Part shown: in pieces, positions 1 through 9,444 of the stretch
Numbering within the stretch: the first letter of the stretch is position 1
Layout of the letters: each line of letters opens with the position of its first letter
Virus record (IMG/VR): IMGVR_UViG_3300043427_003544
Span: 1 to 64,000 of that record
Source of the DNA: a virus
Reading direction: 5' to 3' (one strand)
DNA: 64,000 bases
Position numbers and translations under genes: made by a program
The notes under the pieces: model-generated
The model's input: only the letters and a program-made list of their open reading frames with translations
Told to the model about the DNA's origin: nothing
The model's database searches: none

Positions 1-1125
1 ATCAGTTCCTGATGAGCCACTCGTACCAGAAGAACCATCTGTACCTGATGAACCACTTGTACCAGAACTTCCGCTTGTACCAGAGGAACCACTTGTTCCA
101 GAAGAACCATCAGTTCCTGATGAACCAGATGTTCCTGAACTTCCACTCGTGCCCGAAGAACCATCAGTTCCTGATGAACCGGATGTACCCGAACTACCAC
201 TTGTTCCAGAAGAACCATCAATTCCTGATGAGCCAGATGTACCTGAAGAGCCATTTATACCTGAACTTCCGCTTGTACCAGATGAACCATCAGTTCCTGA
301 TGAGCCACTCGTACCAGAAGAACCATCAGTACCTGATGAACCACTTGTACCAGAACTTCCGCTTGTACCAGAACTTCCTGATGAGCCGCTTGTGCCAGAA
401 CTTCCTGATGAGCCACTTGTACCAGAACTACCACTAGTTCCAGAAGAACCATCAGTTCCTGATGAACCAGATGTTCCTGAACTTCCGCTAGTACCAGAGG
501 AACCACTTGTTCCAGAAGAACCAGATGTTCCTGAACTTCCGCTTGTACCAGAGGAACCACTTGTTCCAGAGGAACCACTTGTTCCAGAAGAACCATCAGT
601 TCCTGATGAACCACTAGTTCCAGAAGAACCATCAGTTCCTGATGAACCACTTGTTCCTGAACTACCACTTGTGCCTGAACTACCACTTGTACCTGAAGAA
701 CCAGATGTTCCTGAACTACCACTTGTTCCTGAAGAACCACTTGTTCCTGAAGAACCATCAGTTCCCGATGAACCAGACGTACCTGAGCTACCGCTCGTAC
801 CACTTGAACCAGATGTTCCTGAGCTACCGCTCGTACCACTTGAACCAGATGTTCCTGAGCTTCCTGATGTTCCAGAAGAACCTGATGTTCCTGAAGAACC
901 ACTTGTACCAGAACTTCCACTTATTCCTGATGAGCCAGAACTACCTGATGAACCACTTGTTCCTGAAGAACCATTAGTACCAGAACTTCCACTCGTACCT
1001 GAAGAACCACTTGTTCCAGAAGAACCATTAGTACCAGAACTTCCACTCGTACCTGAAGAACCACTTGTTCCAGAGCTTCCACTAATTCCTGAGGAGCCGG
1101 AGCTCCCTGATGAACCAGAACTTCC
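1..1125 (-). repeat. collagen Gly-X-Y array 2 (coding, runs off edge)
   Basis: Second Gly-X-Y array of the same fibre gene, at least 375 residues. It contains a 54-base tandem duplication starting at 967 and again at 1021, and a 36-base duplication in about 783-855. All units keep the reading frame. Confidence 0.88.
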
Positions 1126-2976
1126 AAATATTGTTGCAAAAATACATATATCACTACCAACGAGAGGATTTGTATTCGGACCGCTACTTGAAATATACAA
1201 TACTGATAGATTGTATATTGTACCATTAATTGATTTATTTGTTATTCGGTAAGTATATTGATTTGTTCCTCCTAAGAGTGTTATATACGAACCTATAGTA
1301 AGGCTATTCAAATATGATGATACGTTGACTCCGTATTTATCAATCTCATTAATATAAACTGTATTTACTGCTGGTCCTAATGCTCCACTATTTGTACTTA
1401 ATCTTCCGTTTGAAGGATTTGATGTAAATGCCGCCCACAAATAACAAGTTTGTGCTGGTGTAATTCCTGATGTTCCCGAAGAACCTGAGTTTCCTGAACT
1501 TCCACTTGTACCAGAAGAACCATCAGTTCCTGATGAACCAGATGTTCCTGAACTTCCACTTGTTCCAGAAGAACCACTAGTACCGGAAGAACCACTAGTA
1601 CCGGAAGAACCACTAGTACCGGAAGAACCACTAGTTCCAGAAGAACCATCAGTTCCTGATGAACCACTCGTACCAGAAGAACCATCAGTTCCTGATGAAC
1701 CAGATGTTCCAGAAGAACCACTAGTACCGGAAGAACCATCTGTTCCTGAACTTCCACTTGTGCCCGAAGAACCATCAGTTCCTGAGCTTCCACTTGTGCC
1801 CGAAGAACCATCAGTTCCTGATGAACCAGATGTTCCTGAACTTCCACTTGTTCCAGAAGAACCAGATGTACCAGAAGAACCATCAGTTCCTGATGAACCA
1901 CTTGTACCAGAAGAACCATCTGTTCCCGATGAACCACTAGAACCCGATGTACCAGAACTTCCACTTGTTCCAGAAGAACCATCAGTTCCTGAAGAACCAC
2001 TAGTACCAGAAGAACCACTTGTACCAGAAGAGCCATCAGTTCCTGATGAACCACTTGTACCAGAAGAACCATCAGTTCCTGATGAACCACTTGTACCAGA
2101 AGAACCATCTGTTCCCGATGAACCACTAGTTCCAGAAGAACCATCAGTTCCCGATGAACCACTAGTTCCAGAAGAACCATCAGTTCCTGATGAGCCTGAC
2201 GTACCTGATGAACCATCTGTTCCTGAAGAACCACTAGTTCCAGAAGAACCATCAGTTCCTGATGAACCAGATGTGCCTGAACTTCCACTTGTACCTGAAG
2301 AACCATCAATTCCTGAACTTCCGCTTGTTCCTGATGAGCCAGACGTACCTGAAGAACCATCAATTCCTGAGCTTCCACTTGTACCTGAAGAACCATCAGT
2401 TCCTGATGAACCAGAACTTCCTGAGGAACCACTTATACCCGTTCCACCTGCCAAAGAAATTAAATTCCAACCTGTTTCTAAAGTTGTTCCTGTATTAATT
2501 GAATCTGAAGAAAAATCCGCAATAATTGTTGGGTCAGTAACATCCCATCCAATAACGACAGGTATAAAACCGACACTATTGGGGGATTGAAACCCGTCTT
2601 TTGAAGTTATGAATCCATTGCTCTCCGCGGCGTTCCATTTAGAAGCATAATCTGTAATATGAAAAACATAAAATTCATTTGTCTCTATGACTCTTACTAA
2701 CATTCCCACTTTTCTTCTTCCTGAAGTTAGTTGGTCTGATTGTGTTATGAGAATTTCTCCTGAGAATTCGAGAGGAATGTTTGTTAAATTCAAGTCAGTT
2801 ATACTATAGACAGACATATAACCACCAGCAATATATACATCATATGTTAGAGGCTCAACTGAATTTATTTGTATTCCTGTTGCAGGAGACACAGGTGCCT
2901 GAAAACTTGGTGAGTCTCCTTGGTTGTACCAAGCAAATTCACCGTCAACTAAAGGTAATGTATAATTAAATGGCAT
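1..2976 (-). CDS. collagen-like tail fibre protein (partial, continues past left edge)
   Basis: At least 992 codons are open on the minus strand with no stop before the window edge. The ATG lies 21 bases after the stop of the mucin-like gene. The protein starts MPFNYTLPLVDGEFAWYNQG. Layout: a globular head of about 175 residues; a Gly-X-Y array of about 325 residues built from GSS, GTS, GTD and GID triplets; a non-repetitive domain of about 110 residues containing TPAQTCYLWAAFTSNPSNG; then a second Gly-X-Y array of at least 375 residues. Collagen-like triplets of this kind form trimeric rods in phage tail fibres, so a host-contact fibre is inferred. The receptor-binding tip, if C-terminal, lies outside the window. 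The arrays keep a triplet frame throughout and no frameshift is seen. It is the last visible gene of the fibre block. The collagen call is secure; the exact fibre role is inferred. Confidence 0.88.
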   Translation of the reverse strand, partial: MPFNYTLPLVDGEFAWYNQGDSPSFQAPVSPATGIQINSVEPLTYDVYIAGGYMSVYSITDLNLTNIPLEFSGEILITQSDQLTSGRRKVGMLVRVIETNEFYVFHITDYASKWNAAESNGFITSKDGFQSPNSVGFIPVVIGWDVTDPTIIADFSSDSINTGTTLETGWNLISLAGGTGISGSSGSSGSSGTDGSSGTSGSSGIDGSSGTSGSSGTSGSSGIDGSSGTSGSSGTSGSSGTDGSSGTSGSSGTDGSSGTSGSSGTDGSSGTSGSSGTDGSSGTSGSSGTDGSSGTSGSSGTDGSSGTSGSSGTDGSSGTSGSSGTSGSSGTDGSSGTSGSSGTSGSSGSSGTDGSSGTSGSSGTDGSSGTSGSSGTSGSSGTSGSSGTDGSSGTSGSSGTDGSSGTSGSSGTDGSSGTSGSSGTSGSSGTDGSSGTSGSSGTDGSSGTSGSSGTSGSSGTSGSSGTSGSSGTSGSSGTSGSSGTDGSSGTSGSSGNSGSSGTSGITPAQTCYLWAAFTSNPSNGRLSTNSGALGPAVNTVYINEIDKYGVNVSSYLNSLTIGSYITLLGGTNQYTYRITNKSINGTIYNLSVLYISSSGPNTNPLVGSDICIFATIFGSSGSSGSSGSSGISGSSGTSGSSGTSGSSGTNGSSGTSGSSGTSGSSGTNGSSGTSGSSGSSGSSGISGSSGTSGSSGTSGSSGTSGSSGTSGSSGTSGSSGTSGSSGTSGSSGTSGSSGTDGSSGTSGSSGTSGSSGTSGSSGTSGSSGTSGSSGTSGSSGTDGSSGTSGSSGTDGSSGTSGSSGTSGSSGTSGSSGTSGSSGTSGSSGTSGSSGTSGSSGTDGSSGTSGSSGTSGSSGSSGTSGSSGSSGTSGSSGTSGSSGTDGSSGTSGSSGTDGSSGTSGSSGINGSSGTSGSSGIDGSSGTSGSSGTSGSSGTDGSSGTSGSSGTSGSSGTDGSSGTSGSSGTSGSSGTSGSSGTDGSSGTSGSSGTD
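1465..2448 (-). repeat. collagen Gly-X-Y array 1 (coding)
   Basis: About 325 residues of Gly-X-Y triplets, chiefly GSS, GTS, GTD and GID. At DNA level the units are multiples of 9 bases, commonly 18. Three exact consecutive copies of an 18-base unit run from 1571 to 1624, followed by a partial copy. Such near-identity suggests recent expansion. Confidence 0.9.
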
Positions 2977-2997
2977 ATCCTATAATTATAATAATCA

Positions 2998-4344
2998 TCA
3001 AATTAATGTACCTCCGCGGAAGAAAATATTATTATTATTTTGTGTAATTCTTGACCCTGTATTTGTGAAACTAGAATAAACTCTATATACACCATTCGGT
3101 ATATTTGTTCCTCCAGTATAATTGAATATTATTGATGACATGTTTGCCCTTTGCGTGACTGTAGTGTTAAGGTTAGGATTATTAATATTTGTCACTAAAG
3201 TCGCATATCTTCTCGTCTCTGTTGCAGCAGTAGGAATAATCCATGTATACCAACCTGCAACCCCATTTGGAGTCGTTGTTCCAGAAAGAATTCTTGTTGT
3301 TGTCATGGTATTTGCGGTGATAGGTATGTTGTATGCATCAACACCTCTTGTTATGTTATATGTTGCCCCTGTCTTAATAGATGGTTCTGTAACACCCCAC
3401 CCTGAATACCTCACATATGAGTTCATTTCTATATTAAAAGTATCCGAATTATTTAAGTTTGGAGAATTGATGTTAAAACCTCTAAATACACTTCCTTGAG
3501 ATGTCATATAGTTGTCTAATTCTGTTCTTACTTCCAGCTGGTTAGAATCTATAAATAAGAAAGAAACAAATTCAACCGCAGGTGTTAGACTTGGGGTTAC
3601 TGTATTTGTAGGAGTTACTGTTGGAGTTGGAGTTGTAGTTTCTGTGACTGATGGTGTTGGGGTTGGCGAAGGAGTCTCTGTCGGGGTCGTAGTCTGTGTA
3701 GGAGTAGTTGTTTCAGTAACAGACGGAGTTGGTGTTCCAGTTTCAGTAGGGGTCGTAGTTTCTGTTGGAGTGACCGTGGGTGTTTCAGTATTAGTTGGCG
3801 TATTGGTTGGGGTTGTTGTTGGTGTTTCTGTATTTGTAGGTGTGTTCGTAGGAGTTACTGTTGGTGTTTCAGTAACAGATGGAGTTGGTGTAGAACTAGC
3901 TCCAAATGAAATAGTGACAGTTGGTGTTGGTGTCATAGTTGGTGTTTGGGATGGTGATTCGCAAGGTGGTAGTGGGGTTTGTGCCGGAGTTCTTGAGGGT
4001 GTAGGCACAGGAGGTGTTTTTGTAGGGGTAGGGGTTATTGTAGATGTTGGTGTTTCACTTGTTGTTGGTGTATTTGTAGGTGTATCTGATGGGGTTAAGA
4101 AAGGGGTGTTTGTTGTTGTAGGTGTTGGTGACGGTAAAATATAAACGTATTCTTCAATCGTACAATTTTTTGAATCAGTAATTTTAACAATAAAGTTGTT
4201 ATTGTCATATGGAGAAGGAACGTCAAATGAATATGGAAATATGGTCACACTTGCAACAAATACACAATTAGCACTCATAGAGTCACAATAATAAACTTGT
4301 GCTGGTGTATTACCCGTAAAACTTATTATTTCTACTCTTGTCAT
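2998..4344 (-). CDS. Thr/Pro-rich mucin-like fibre protein
   Basis: This 448-aa protein has three parts. Residues 1 to about 70 form a small domain that reads like a degenerate SprB unit (ITDSKNCTIEEYVYILPSPT). Residues about 70-255 are a low-complexity linker of TPT, NTPT, SVTETPT and TETTTPT repeats, nearly all Thr, Pro, Ser and Glu. Residues about 255-448 are a globular C-terminal domain with no family I recognise (contains VRYSGWGVTEPSIKTGA). The start ATG overlaps the stop of the SprB-repeat gene as ATGA, so the two are probably translationally coupled. Mucin-like linkers serve as extended stalks and are typical targets for O-glycosylation. A stalked surface fibre is inferred from this and from its place between two adhesin-like genes. 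The C-terminal domain could be a receptor-binding head or an attachment domain. Confidence 0.75.
   Translation of the reverse strand: MTRVEIISFTGNTPAQVYYCDSMSANCVFVASVTIFPYSFDVPSPYDNNNFIVKITDSKNCTIEEYVYILPSPTPTTTNTPFLTPSDTPTNTPTTSETPTSTITPTPTKTPPVPTPSRTPAQTPLPPCESPSQTPTMTPTPTVTISFGASSTPTPSVTETPTVTPTNTPTNTETPTTTPTNTPTNTETPTVTPTETTTPTETGTPTPSVTETTTPTQTTTPTETPSPTPTPSVTETTTPTPTVTPTNTVTPSLTPAVEFVSFLFIDSNQLEVRTELDNYMTSQGSVFRGFNINSPNLNNSDTFNIEMNSYVRYSGWGVTEPSIKTGATYNITRGVDAYNIPITANTMTTTRILSGTTTPNGVAGWYTWIIPTAATETRRYATLVTNINNPNLNTTVTQRANMSSIIFNYTGGTNIPNGVYRVYSSFTNTGSRITQNNNNIFFRGGTLI
3580..4135 (-). repeat. Thr/Pro codon repeat tract (coding)
   Basis: Low-complexity tract coding the TPT/ETPT/NTPT stalk. 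Short imperfect direct repeats (ggtgtttctgt-type on the plus strand) recur throughout. It gives a long open but spurious Val-rich frame on the plus strand. Confidence 0.8.
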
Positions 4345-6473
4345 TGTTCACAAATTATATCGTAACTAATCAACAAATCGACTGTGAGCTGTTGACTGTT
4401 TAATGGACCATCAGGTGCCGCTTGTATAGTGATTTGATTCGAAAATTCGTTTACTGTAACTGTCTGAATACCAGGAATTGTTAATATCAAACCCCTTACT
4501 GTATTAATCCAAAGATTATCTGAGGGAGGTGACAGAAGAGAATTAGTTGTATAAAATTCGCTTTCATAAGTATCACCTGCCGGTTCAACCATTACTCTCG
4601 CAGTAAAAGTTGCGGAACTCAAAATACATCCACTGTTAGTTTCCGTTAAATCATAAAAACCTTGATTCAACATTTGCAAAAGTCCACATTTTGTCCCATC
4701 AGTAATTTGGAATTCCTCACTACCCATGGAATAAATCTGATAAGAAACATAACTCGAACCACACGTTATTTGAGTAGTTCTTTGTAAAGTACATCCACTA
4801 CTATCTATTATAGAAACTGAATATGTTCCAGCCGTAAGTCCTGTGACCGTAATTGTTTGAGGATTATTTGGTACATTTGCCGACCAACTAAACGTAAAAG
4901 GTGGCACACCAGATGAAATGAAAGCAGTTATTGTTCCTTCACTACCACTACCACAACTCGAAGAATAAAGACTATATGAAATTGGCTCTGAATAATCAAC
5001 ATAAAATTGTTCCGAAATTGTACATCCGTCCGCATCAACGACCGATACTGAATGTAGACCAGAAGAAACATTTGTGAATGTGACTGCTGATTGCGTTGTA
5101 TCGAGTATCTGTATAGTATTGTCTAAAATATAATCAAAAGGTGATGTACCTCCCGAGGTTTTTGTGACTCTTACAATCGCATTAGAATTACCACAAGTAG
5201 TACCAGTAATTTGTGTTGATATATTAAATTTGTTCGTCGCTATAATGGTCTCTTCTTCTTGATATGAACAGCCTGAGCTGTCTGAAACCACTACAGTATA
5301 TGTACCTGCCGTTAAGTTTGTAAAATCATATGATGTACTTAATGTTGAAACCGAAGTTGTATTTGATGTTGGATAAATTAATGTATAGGTATATGGAGTT
5401 GTTCCTCCAACAACATCTATCGAAATTACTCCGTTATTTTGAGAACAGTTTGAATTTGTACTATTAATTGAAACTGAGCTCATACCATTTGGTGTGAGTA
5501 GTTGTGCGGTTTCAGTTATACTACAAAATCCTGAATCAGTAACCTTGATAGTTACGGCACCTGCAGTTAGTCCTGTTACTGTGAAAGTTTTAGCATAAGA
5601 TATTTGAAATGCACCTGTAGATGCCGAATAAAAATAAGGGACGGTTCCTCCCGTGATTACCATCGTGAGTGACCCATTATTTTGAAAACATGTTGGTTGG
5701 GATACTATAAAATTTCCAAATCCAATAGGGTCTACTTTCGGTACTGTAAAGCTTTTACTTAAAGTACATCCAACATAATCTGTCACTGTAACACTATAAA
5801 CTCCTTCAGTCAATCCTGTAATTGTATCCCCTGTCTGACCATTATTCCAAAGATATGTGTAGGGATAATAACCAGTTTGTCCTGTAATGTATATTTTGCC
5901 AATTGCAGAACCTCCACAAGAAGAATTAGGAACTATGTACGCATCATAATCAAATGGTGTTGAATTACCAATTACCATGGTTTGACTTTGTCCCGTGCAC
6001 CCCCCTAAATCAAGTACAGTAATATAGTACGTTCCAGCACTTAAACTGTCAAAATTTACAAAATTTGTATTTGTAGTTGCAGAGTTTACGAGTGTACCCG
6101 CCGAAGTGTAAAGATAAAAATTTGTAGATGAATAATCTGAACTAGAGCTTGCACTTATAGAACCATTTTGTAAATCACAAGTGGTATTATAAACATTAGT
6201 TATATTTGTACATACTCCACTTGATACTGGAATACTAGCCAAAAATTGTAGATTGGTAGGTAATGTACTATCACTCAATCTAACCGCATAAGCCTGAGCA
6301 CTTAATCCTGTTCTTACCGATGGAAAAGTTGTAATTGTATCATATCCCAAATCAGGTGATTCCCAAGTAACTATGTATGGTGGTGTACCACCGAAAGGTA
6401 GAATACTTATACTACCTGATGAATTACTTTCACAGTCTCCTGTGATTAATATGGTATAATTAAATTCAGCCAT
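4341..6473 (-). CDS. SprB-repeat adhesin-like virion protein
   Basis: This 710-aa protein consists of about eight tandem Ig-like units of 70-90 residues. Each has a GG-x-PPY/PYT-Y strand, then GLTAGTYSVTVTD-like text, and closes with a Gly-Cys pair (examples: YTYLWNNGQTGDTITGLTEG, LTAGTYTVVVSDSSGCSY). This is the SprB repeat, known from gliding-motility adhesins and other surface proteins of Bacteroidota. The last 130 residues are a different, unrecognised domain. I take the ATG at 6473 rather than the GTG three bases upstream; it overlaps the end of the 992-aa gene. The downstream mucin-like gene overlaps by ATGA. In a phage fibre block the repeats most likely build an extended fibre or bind host surface proteins. 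The repeat family points to a Bacteroidota host. Repeat assignment is strong; role is inferred. Confidence 0.82.
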   Translation of the reverse strand: MAEFNYTILITGDCESNSSGSISILPFGGTPPYIVTWESPDLGYDTITTFPSVRTGLSAQAYAVRLSDSTLPTNLQFLASIPVSSGVCTNITNVYNTTCDLQNGSISASSSSDYSSTNFYLYTSAGTLVNSATTNTNFVNFDSLSAGTYYITVLDLGGCTGQSQTMVIGNSTPFDYDAYIVPNSSCGGSAIGKIYITGQTGYYPYTYLWNNGQTGDTITGLTEGVYSVTVTDYVGCTLSKSFTVPKVDPIGFGNFIVSQPTCFQNNGSLTMVITGGTVPYFYSASTGAFQISYAKTFTVTGLTAGAVTIKVTDSGFCSITETAQLLTPNGMSSVSINSTNSNCSQNNGVISIDVVGGTTPYTYTLIYPTSNTTSVSTLSTSYDFTNLTAGTYTVVVSDSSGCSYQEEETIIATNKFNISTQITGTTCGNSNAIVRVTKTSGGTSPFDYILDNTIQILDTTQSAVTFTNVSSGLHSVSVVDADGCTISEQFYVDYSEPISYSLYSSSCGSGSEGTITAFISSGVPPFTFSWSANVPNNPQTITVTGLTAGTYSVSIIDSSGCTLQRTTQITCGSSYVSYQIYSMGSEEFQITDGTKCGLLQMLNQGFYDLTETNSGCILSSATFTARVMVEPAGDTYESEFYTTNSLLSPPSDNLWINTVRGLILTIPGIQTVTVNEFSNQITIQAAPDGPLNSQQLTVDLLISYDIICEQ

Positions 6474-9444
6474 CACAACTTATTTCTATATTTATACCAA
6501 CATTTAAAAACAGGTTCTCTCCGATGTTAATTGGTGTCATAGTCAAATTATATACAGTCAAATCATTACCATTTAAAAAATATCCCAAATTATATGATGT
6601 TAGTTGTGGTAAATTATTTATAAGAGCAGTTCTCCAAGCAGTATTTGTAGGAACGTCAGTAGAACCGTAGCCCGTATAGAATTGTTCTTGAATTATTATT
6701 TGGTCATTCAATCTTAAATCTACAAACCATTCTGATTTTAAAGAATCTAATAAACAATCGGTAATTAATAAACCTTGTGATGTTAGAAAATTATTCAATC
6801 TGTTGTTCAAAATACTACTGAAGTTTGAAACAGTAATATCCCCGTTTAACCAAGGATAGATTGAAAAGTCTACAAACTCTTTGCTGCAGGTATAATCAAA
6901 AATATTCGAAACAATATAACAAGATTGTACCGGTACAGGTACAAATTCACACCCTCTCTGTCTTCTATATACAAATTTTTGTCTGTGGAAAATAGAATTT
7001 TCATATTTTATTCCTGATGTCCATATTGTTGTTGCTGGAACCATTTGTTCAATCAGTTTCATCCAATAAGGACCAAGTCCCTCAACATAATCAATTAACT
7101 TTTGATAGGTATACTTGTTATTTGGAATACCTACGGTTTGTTGTGATTCTATGTATTTCCAAAATATTGATTGTAGAGTTGGATAGCCTCCTGTTTTTCC
7201 ATCGGTAATAAATTGTCTATTTCTCGTGTTGATTGTATTTTGCCAGAAAGTCTGTAAAAATTCAAAAAATGTTTTCTTTTTCGGTTCAGGATTTATGTAG
7301 GTTATATCTATACCACCTGGTACTACGAATGTCGCACTAAAACCAGATTCAGGTATTGGATAATCAAAATTTACAGATTCGTCCCAAACATCATAAGCCA
7401 AACCTTGTCCAGGATTCAAAGCAATTTCAACATTCTTCGCATTCAAAACTAACTTCTCATTATCTACGAAATAATAAGCGTTATAGTTTCCCTGTTTAGA
7501 TATTCTTATTTTATCGTCGTCCGCCAACCATGATTTATTATTATCAATAACCTTTCTAAGTTTGAATCCCTCGGTCATAAAAGGAAATTGTCTATATAAA
7601 TCCAAATAGATTTGACCATAGGTGAAAGGTTGTAATTGTGTTTGTATATCATAATTTTGTCCAGTATAGATTGCGCCGTTCAAAACTACTTCATCAGGAC
7701 TTCTGTGTTGTGGGGTTACTTGGTACCAGCCAGCGCCTTTTTGAAAGAACATATTTTCGTTAGGTGTTGGAGCTTTGGGGAAACCCTCATCGTCAACAGG
7801 ATAATCTGCTCTATCAACATTAACTTCTTGATACTCATCAGTCACAGTAAAAGCTGTGTACAGTTGACCCTTTATTTTATATGTGTCTCCAGGTAGTAGT
7901 GATGGTAATTCTTGTACGTAAGTACCTCCTGATATGGCTGCGTATTGAGAGTCAAAGACCTCCATATTTATTTTTTGGTCAGCCAAGTATATGTGTTCGT
8001 TAAATTCTACCAAGGAATCAGGAGCACCTATTAATCTCAAGAGAAATTCTATAGACCTTCTTGTTCCTTTGGATTTGAAAAGATAAGCAGAATTTAAAAT
8101 TAAATTTCTGTAGAATTGGTAATTGAGTTCTGTTGGTGTCAATGTTCTAGAGAAACCAGGATACTCATTCACCGCTTGATTTCCAAAAACACTTTGTAAA
8201 AAGTTCTCATCTGCAATTGGCGAAAAGTTAGAAGACCATCCTAAAGTTCTTGCTAAGTTATACAATAATTGAGATGGTATGTCATTTGCCGGTACGTAAT
8301 CGACTGAGGTCATGTACGCCAAACCGTCAATAAAAATTTTTATTTCATCAAAACTTCTACCATAAAGTTGAAATACTTTTTCAACCTTTTGTCCCAAAGT
8401 ATCGAATTCTTTTAATGAACCTGAAACCAAGAATCTCGACAATAGATTAGTTTTAAACTCGTCCATGTTTACTGCAACGGATTCTAGTCTCTCCAAATAA
8501 TTGTCAAAACCAACTGACCTTATATCTAAGTTCCATGTACCATCTTTCGGCCAAGTCACCAATACATTCGAAAGATAAAATTGACCAAAATCATCCTGTT
8601 GAGGAACTTTAAAATCTGCAGTGTATTCGGGAGATACTAATCTGTTCAGAAGATATTTTTCTATTACATCAAAATTTTCTTCGAACACTTTATCGACGGT
8701 CATGTTATTTGGTCTAATAACAAAATCTTGATAATAAGTTGTTGCAGTTGTACCAAAAGGTGCTCCTGAAACATAAAATGAAATTGTACCTGTACTTAGT
8801 GAGGGTGAAGGTGTAAAGGATTCTATCTTATATTCTATATCATCGATATGAATTGCATAATCCAAATAAGTTTTGGATAAGTTCCTATACTTAGAAACTT
8901 CCATTTCTCTAACACTAAGATTAGTTGTTGCGTTTGTTGAATAATCTATTTCAAAAGGATTATTAATCCTATTAACATTAACCTCGAAATAAGTCTCATT
9001 ATTAACTGAGTCGAAAGAAATATTTGTTGCGGTTGCTCCCGTTGTAAAATTTAATTGTGAATAGAGTACATCCAATCCAGCAGGAAAGAAATTAATAATC
9101 TTTGTGATAGATACACTAAATCTTTTAGCCAGAGAACCATACATCGAAAAATTACCAACTTGTGAAACATCAAAATTTGGTACTACTCTGAATTGTGTCT
9201 GTAAGATTCTATCACCTTCTAAGGTTGAATTTATTTGTAAGTTTTCTAAACTAATAGGTGAAGAAAATGCCCCAACATTAAAAGTTCTATTAACTTTTTC
9301 AGCAACAGACGTTGTAAATTCAAAATTACCTTGGGTAAGACCTCCTCCATTAACCGTTTGTAATCCTACGATTTCATCCGAGAATGTTCCAGCTCCACTG
9401 CCTGGCCTCGGAGGATAAAAATATTTTTGCCTTGTTGACGCCAT
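6466..9444 (-). CDS. large tail/baseplate structural protein
   Basis: This 992-aa protein has no Cys-rich or enzymatic motifs. The middle part (about residues 245-500) is the most informative. It has a helical stretch with KVFQLYGRSFDEIKIFIDGL, then LLYNLARTLGW, then SKGTRRSIEFLLRLIGAP. Similar text occurs in tail proteins of the P2 gpI type, which join baseplate to fibre (TRxxIxxLLxxxG motif). The N-terminal 240 residues and the C-terminal 400 residues look beta-rich. The start ATG overlaps the previous stop as TAATG. It sits between baseplate and fibre genes, which fits a baseplate-to-fibre connector. The gpI comparison is by eye only; the general structural call is much safer than the specific role. 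Confidence 0.6.
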   Translation of the reverse strand: MASTRQKYFYPPRPGSGAGTFSDEIVGLQTVNGGGLTQGNFEFTTSVAEKVNRTFNVGAFSSPISLENLQINSTLEGDRILQTQFRVVPNFDVSQVGNFSMYGSLAKRFSVSITKIINFFPAGLDVLYSQLNFTTGATATNISFDSVNNETYFEVNVNRINNPFEIDYSTNATTNLSVREMEVSKYRNLSKTYLDYAIHIDDIEYKIESFTPSPSLSTGTISFYVSGAPFGTTATTYYQDFVIRPNNMTVDKVFEENFDVIEKYLLNRLVSPEYTADFKVPQQDDFGQFYLSNVLVTWPKDGTWNLDIRSVGFDNYLERLESVAVNMDEFKTNLLSRFLVSGSLKEFDTLGQKVEKVFQLYGRSFDEIKIFIDGLAYMTSVDYVPANDIPSQLLYNLARTLGWSSNFSPIADENFLQSVFGNQAVNEYPGFSRTLTPTELNYQFYRNLILNSAYLFKSKGTRRSIEFLLRLIGAPDSLVEFNEHIYLADQKINMEVFDSQYAAISGGTYVQELPSLLPGDTYKIKGQLYTAFTVTDEYQEVNVDRADYPVDDEGFPKAPTPNENMFFQKGAGWYQVTPQHRSPDEVVLNGAIYTGQNYDIQTQLQPFTYGQIYLDLYRQFPFMTEGFKLRKVIDNNKSWLADDDKIRISKQGNYNAYYFVDNEKLVLNAKNVEIALNPGQGLAYDVWDESVNFDYPIPESGFSATFVVPGGIDITYINPEPKKKTFFEFLQTFWQNTINTRNRQFITDGKTGGYPTLQSIFWKYIESQQTVGIPNNKYTYQKLIDYVEGLGPYWMKLIEQMVPATTIWTSGIKYENSIFHRQKFVYRRQRGCEFVPVPVQSCYIVSNIFDYTCSKEFVDFSIYPWLNGDITVSNFSSILNNRLNNFLTSQGLLITDCLLDSLKSEWFVDLRLNDQIIIQEQFYTGYGSTDVPTNTAWRTALINNLPQLTSYNLGYFLNGNDLTVYNLTMTPINIGENLFLNVGINIEISCDG

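Noticed and set aside
149-1252. Long plus-strand frame of VPEEPSVPDEP-type repeats
   Set aside because: It is the antisense shadow of the collagen arrays. The minus strand gives a regular Gly-X-Y protein with a proper start and unique domains; the plus-strand frame does not.
1398-2432. Minus-strand Val/Gln/Leu-rich repeat frame
   Set aside because: Out-of-frame reading of the collagen array; ends and starts do not match neighbouring gene boundaries.
1-2448. Dense short repeats suggesting a CRISPR array
   Set aside because: Units are contiguous, imperfect, in-frame multiples of 9 bases without unique spacers.
1760-2590. Second plus-strand Pro/Glu repeat frame
   Set aside because: Same cause as the other: mirror of array 1 in the fibre gene.
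3512-4144. Plus-strand Val/Gly-rich frame
   Set aside because: Shadow of the Thr/Pro stalk (GTN-type codons are the reverse of ACN). The minus-strand frame has flanking globular domains and coupling to the upstream gene.
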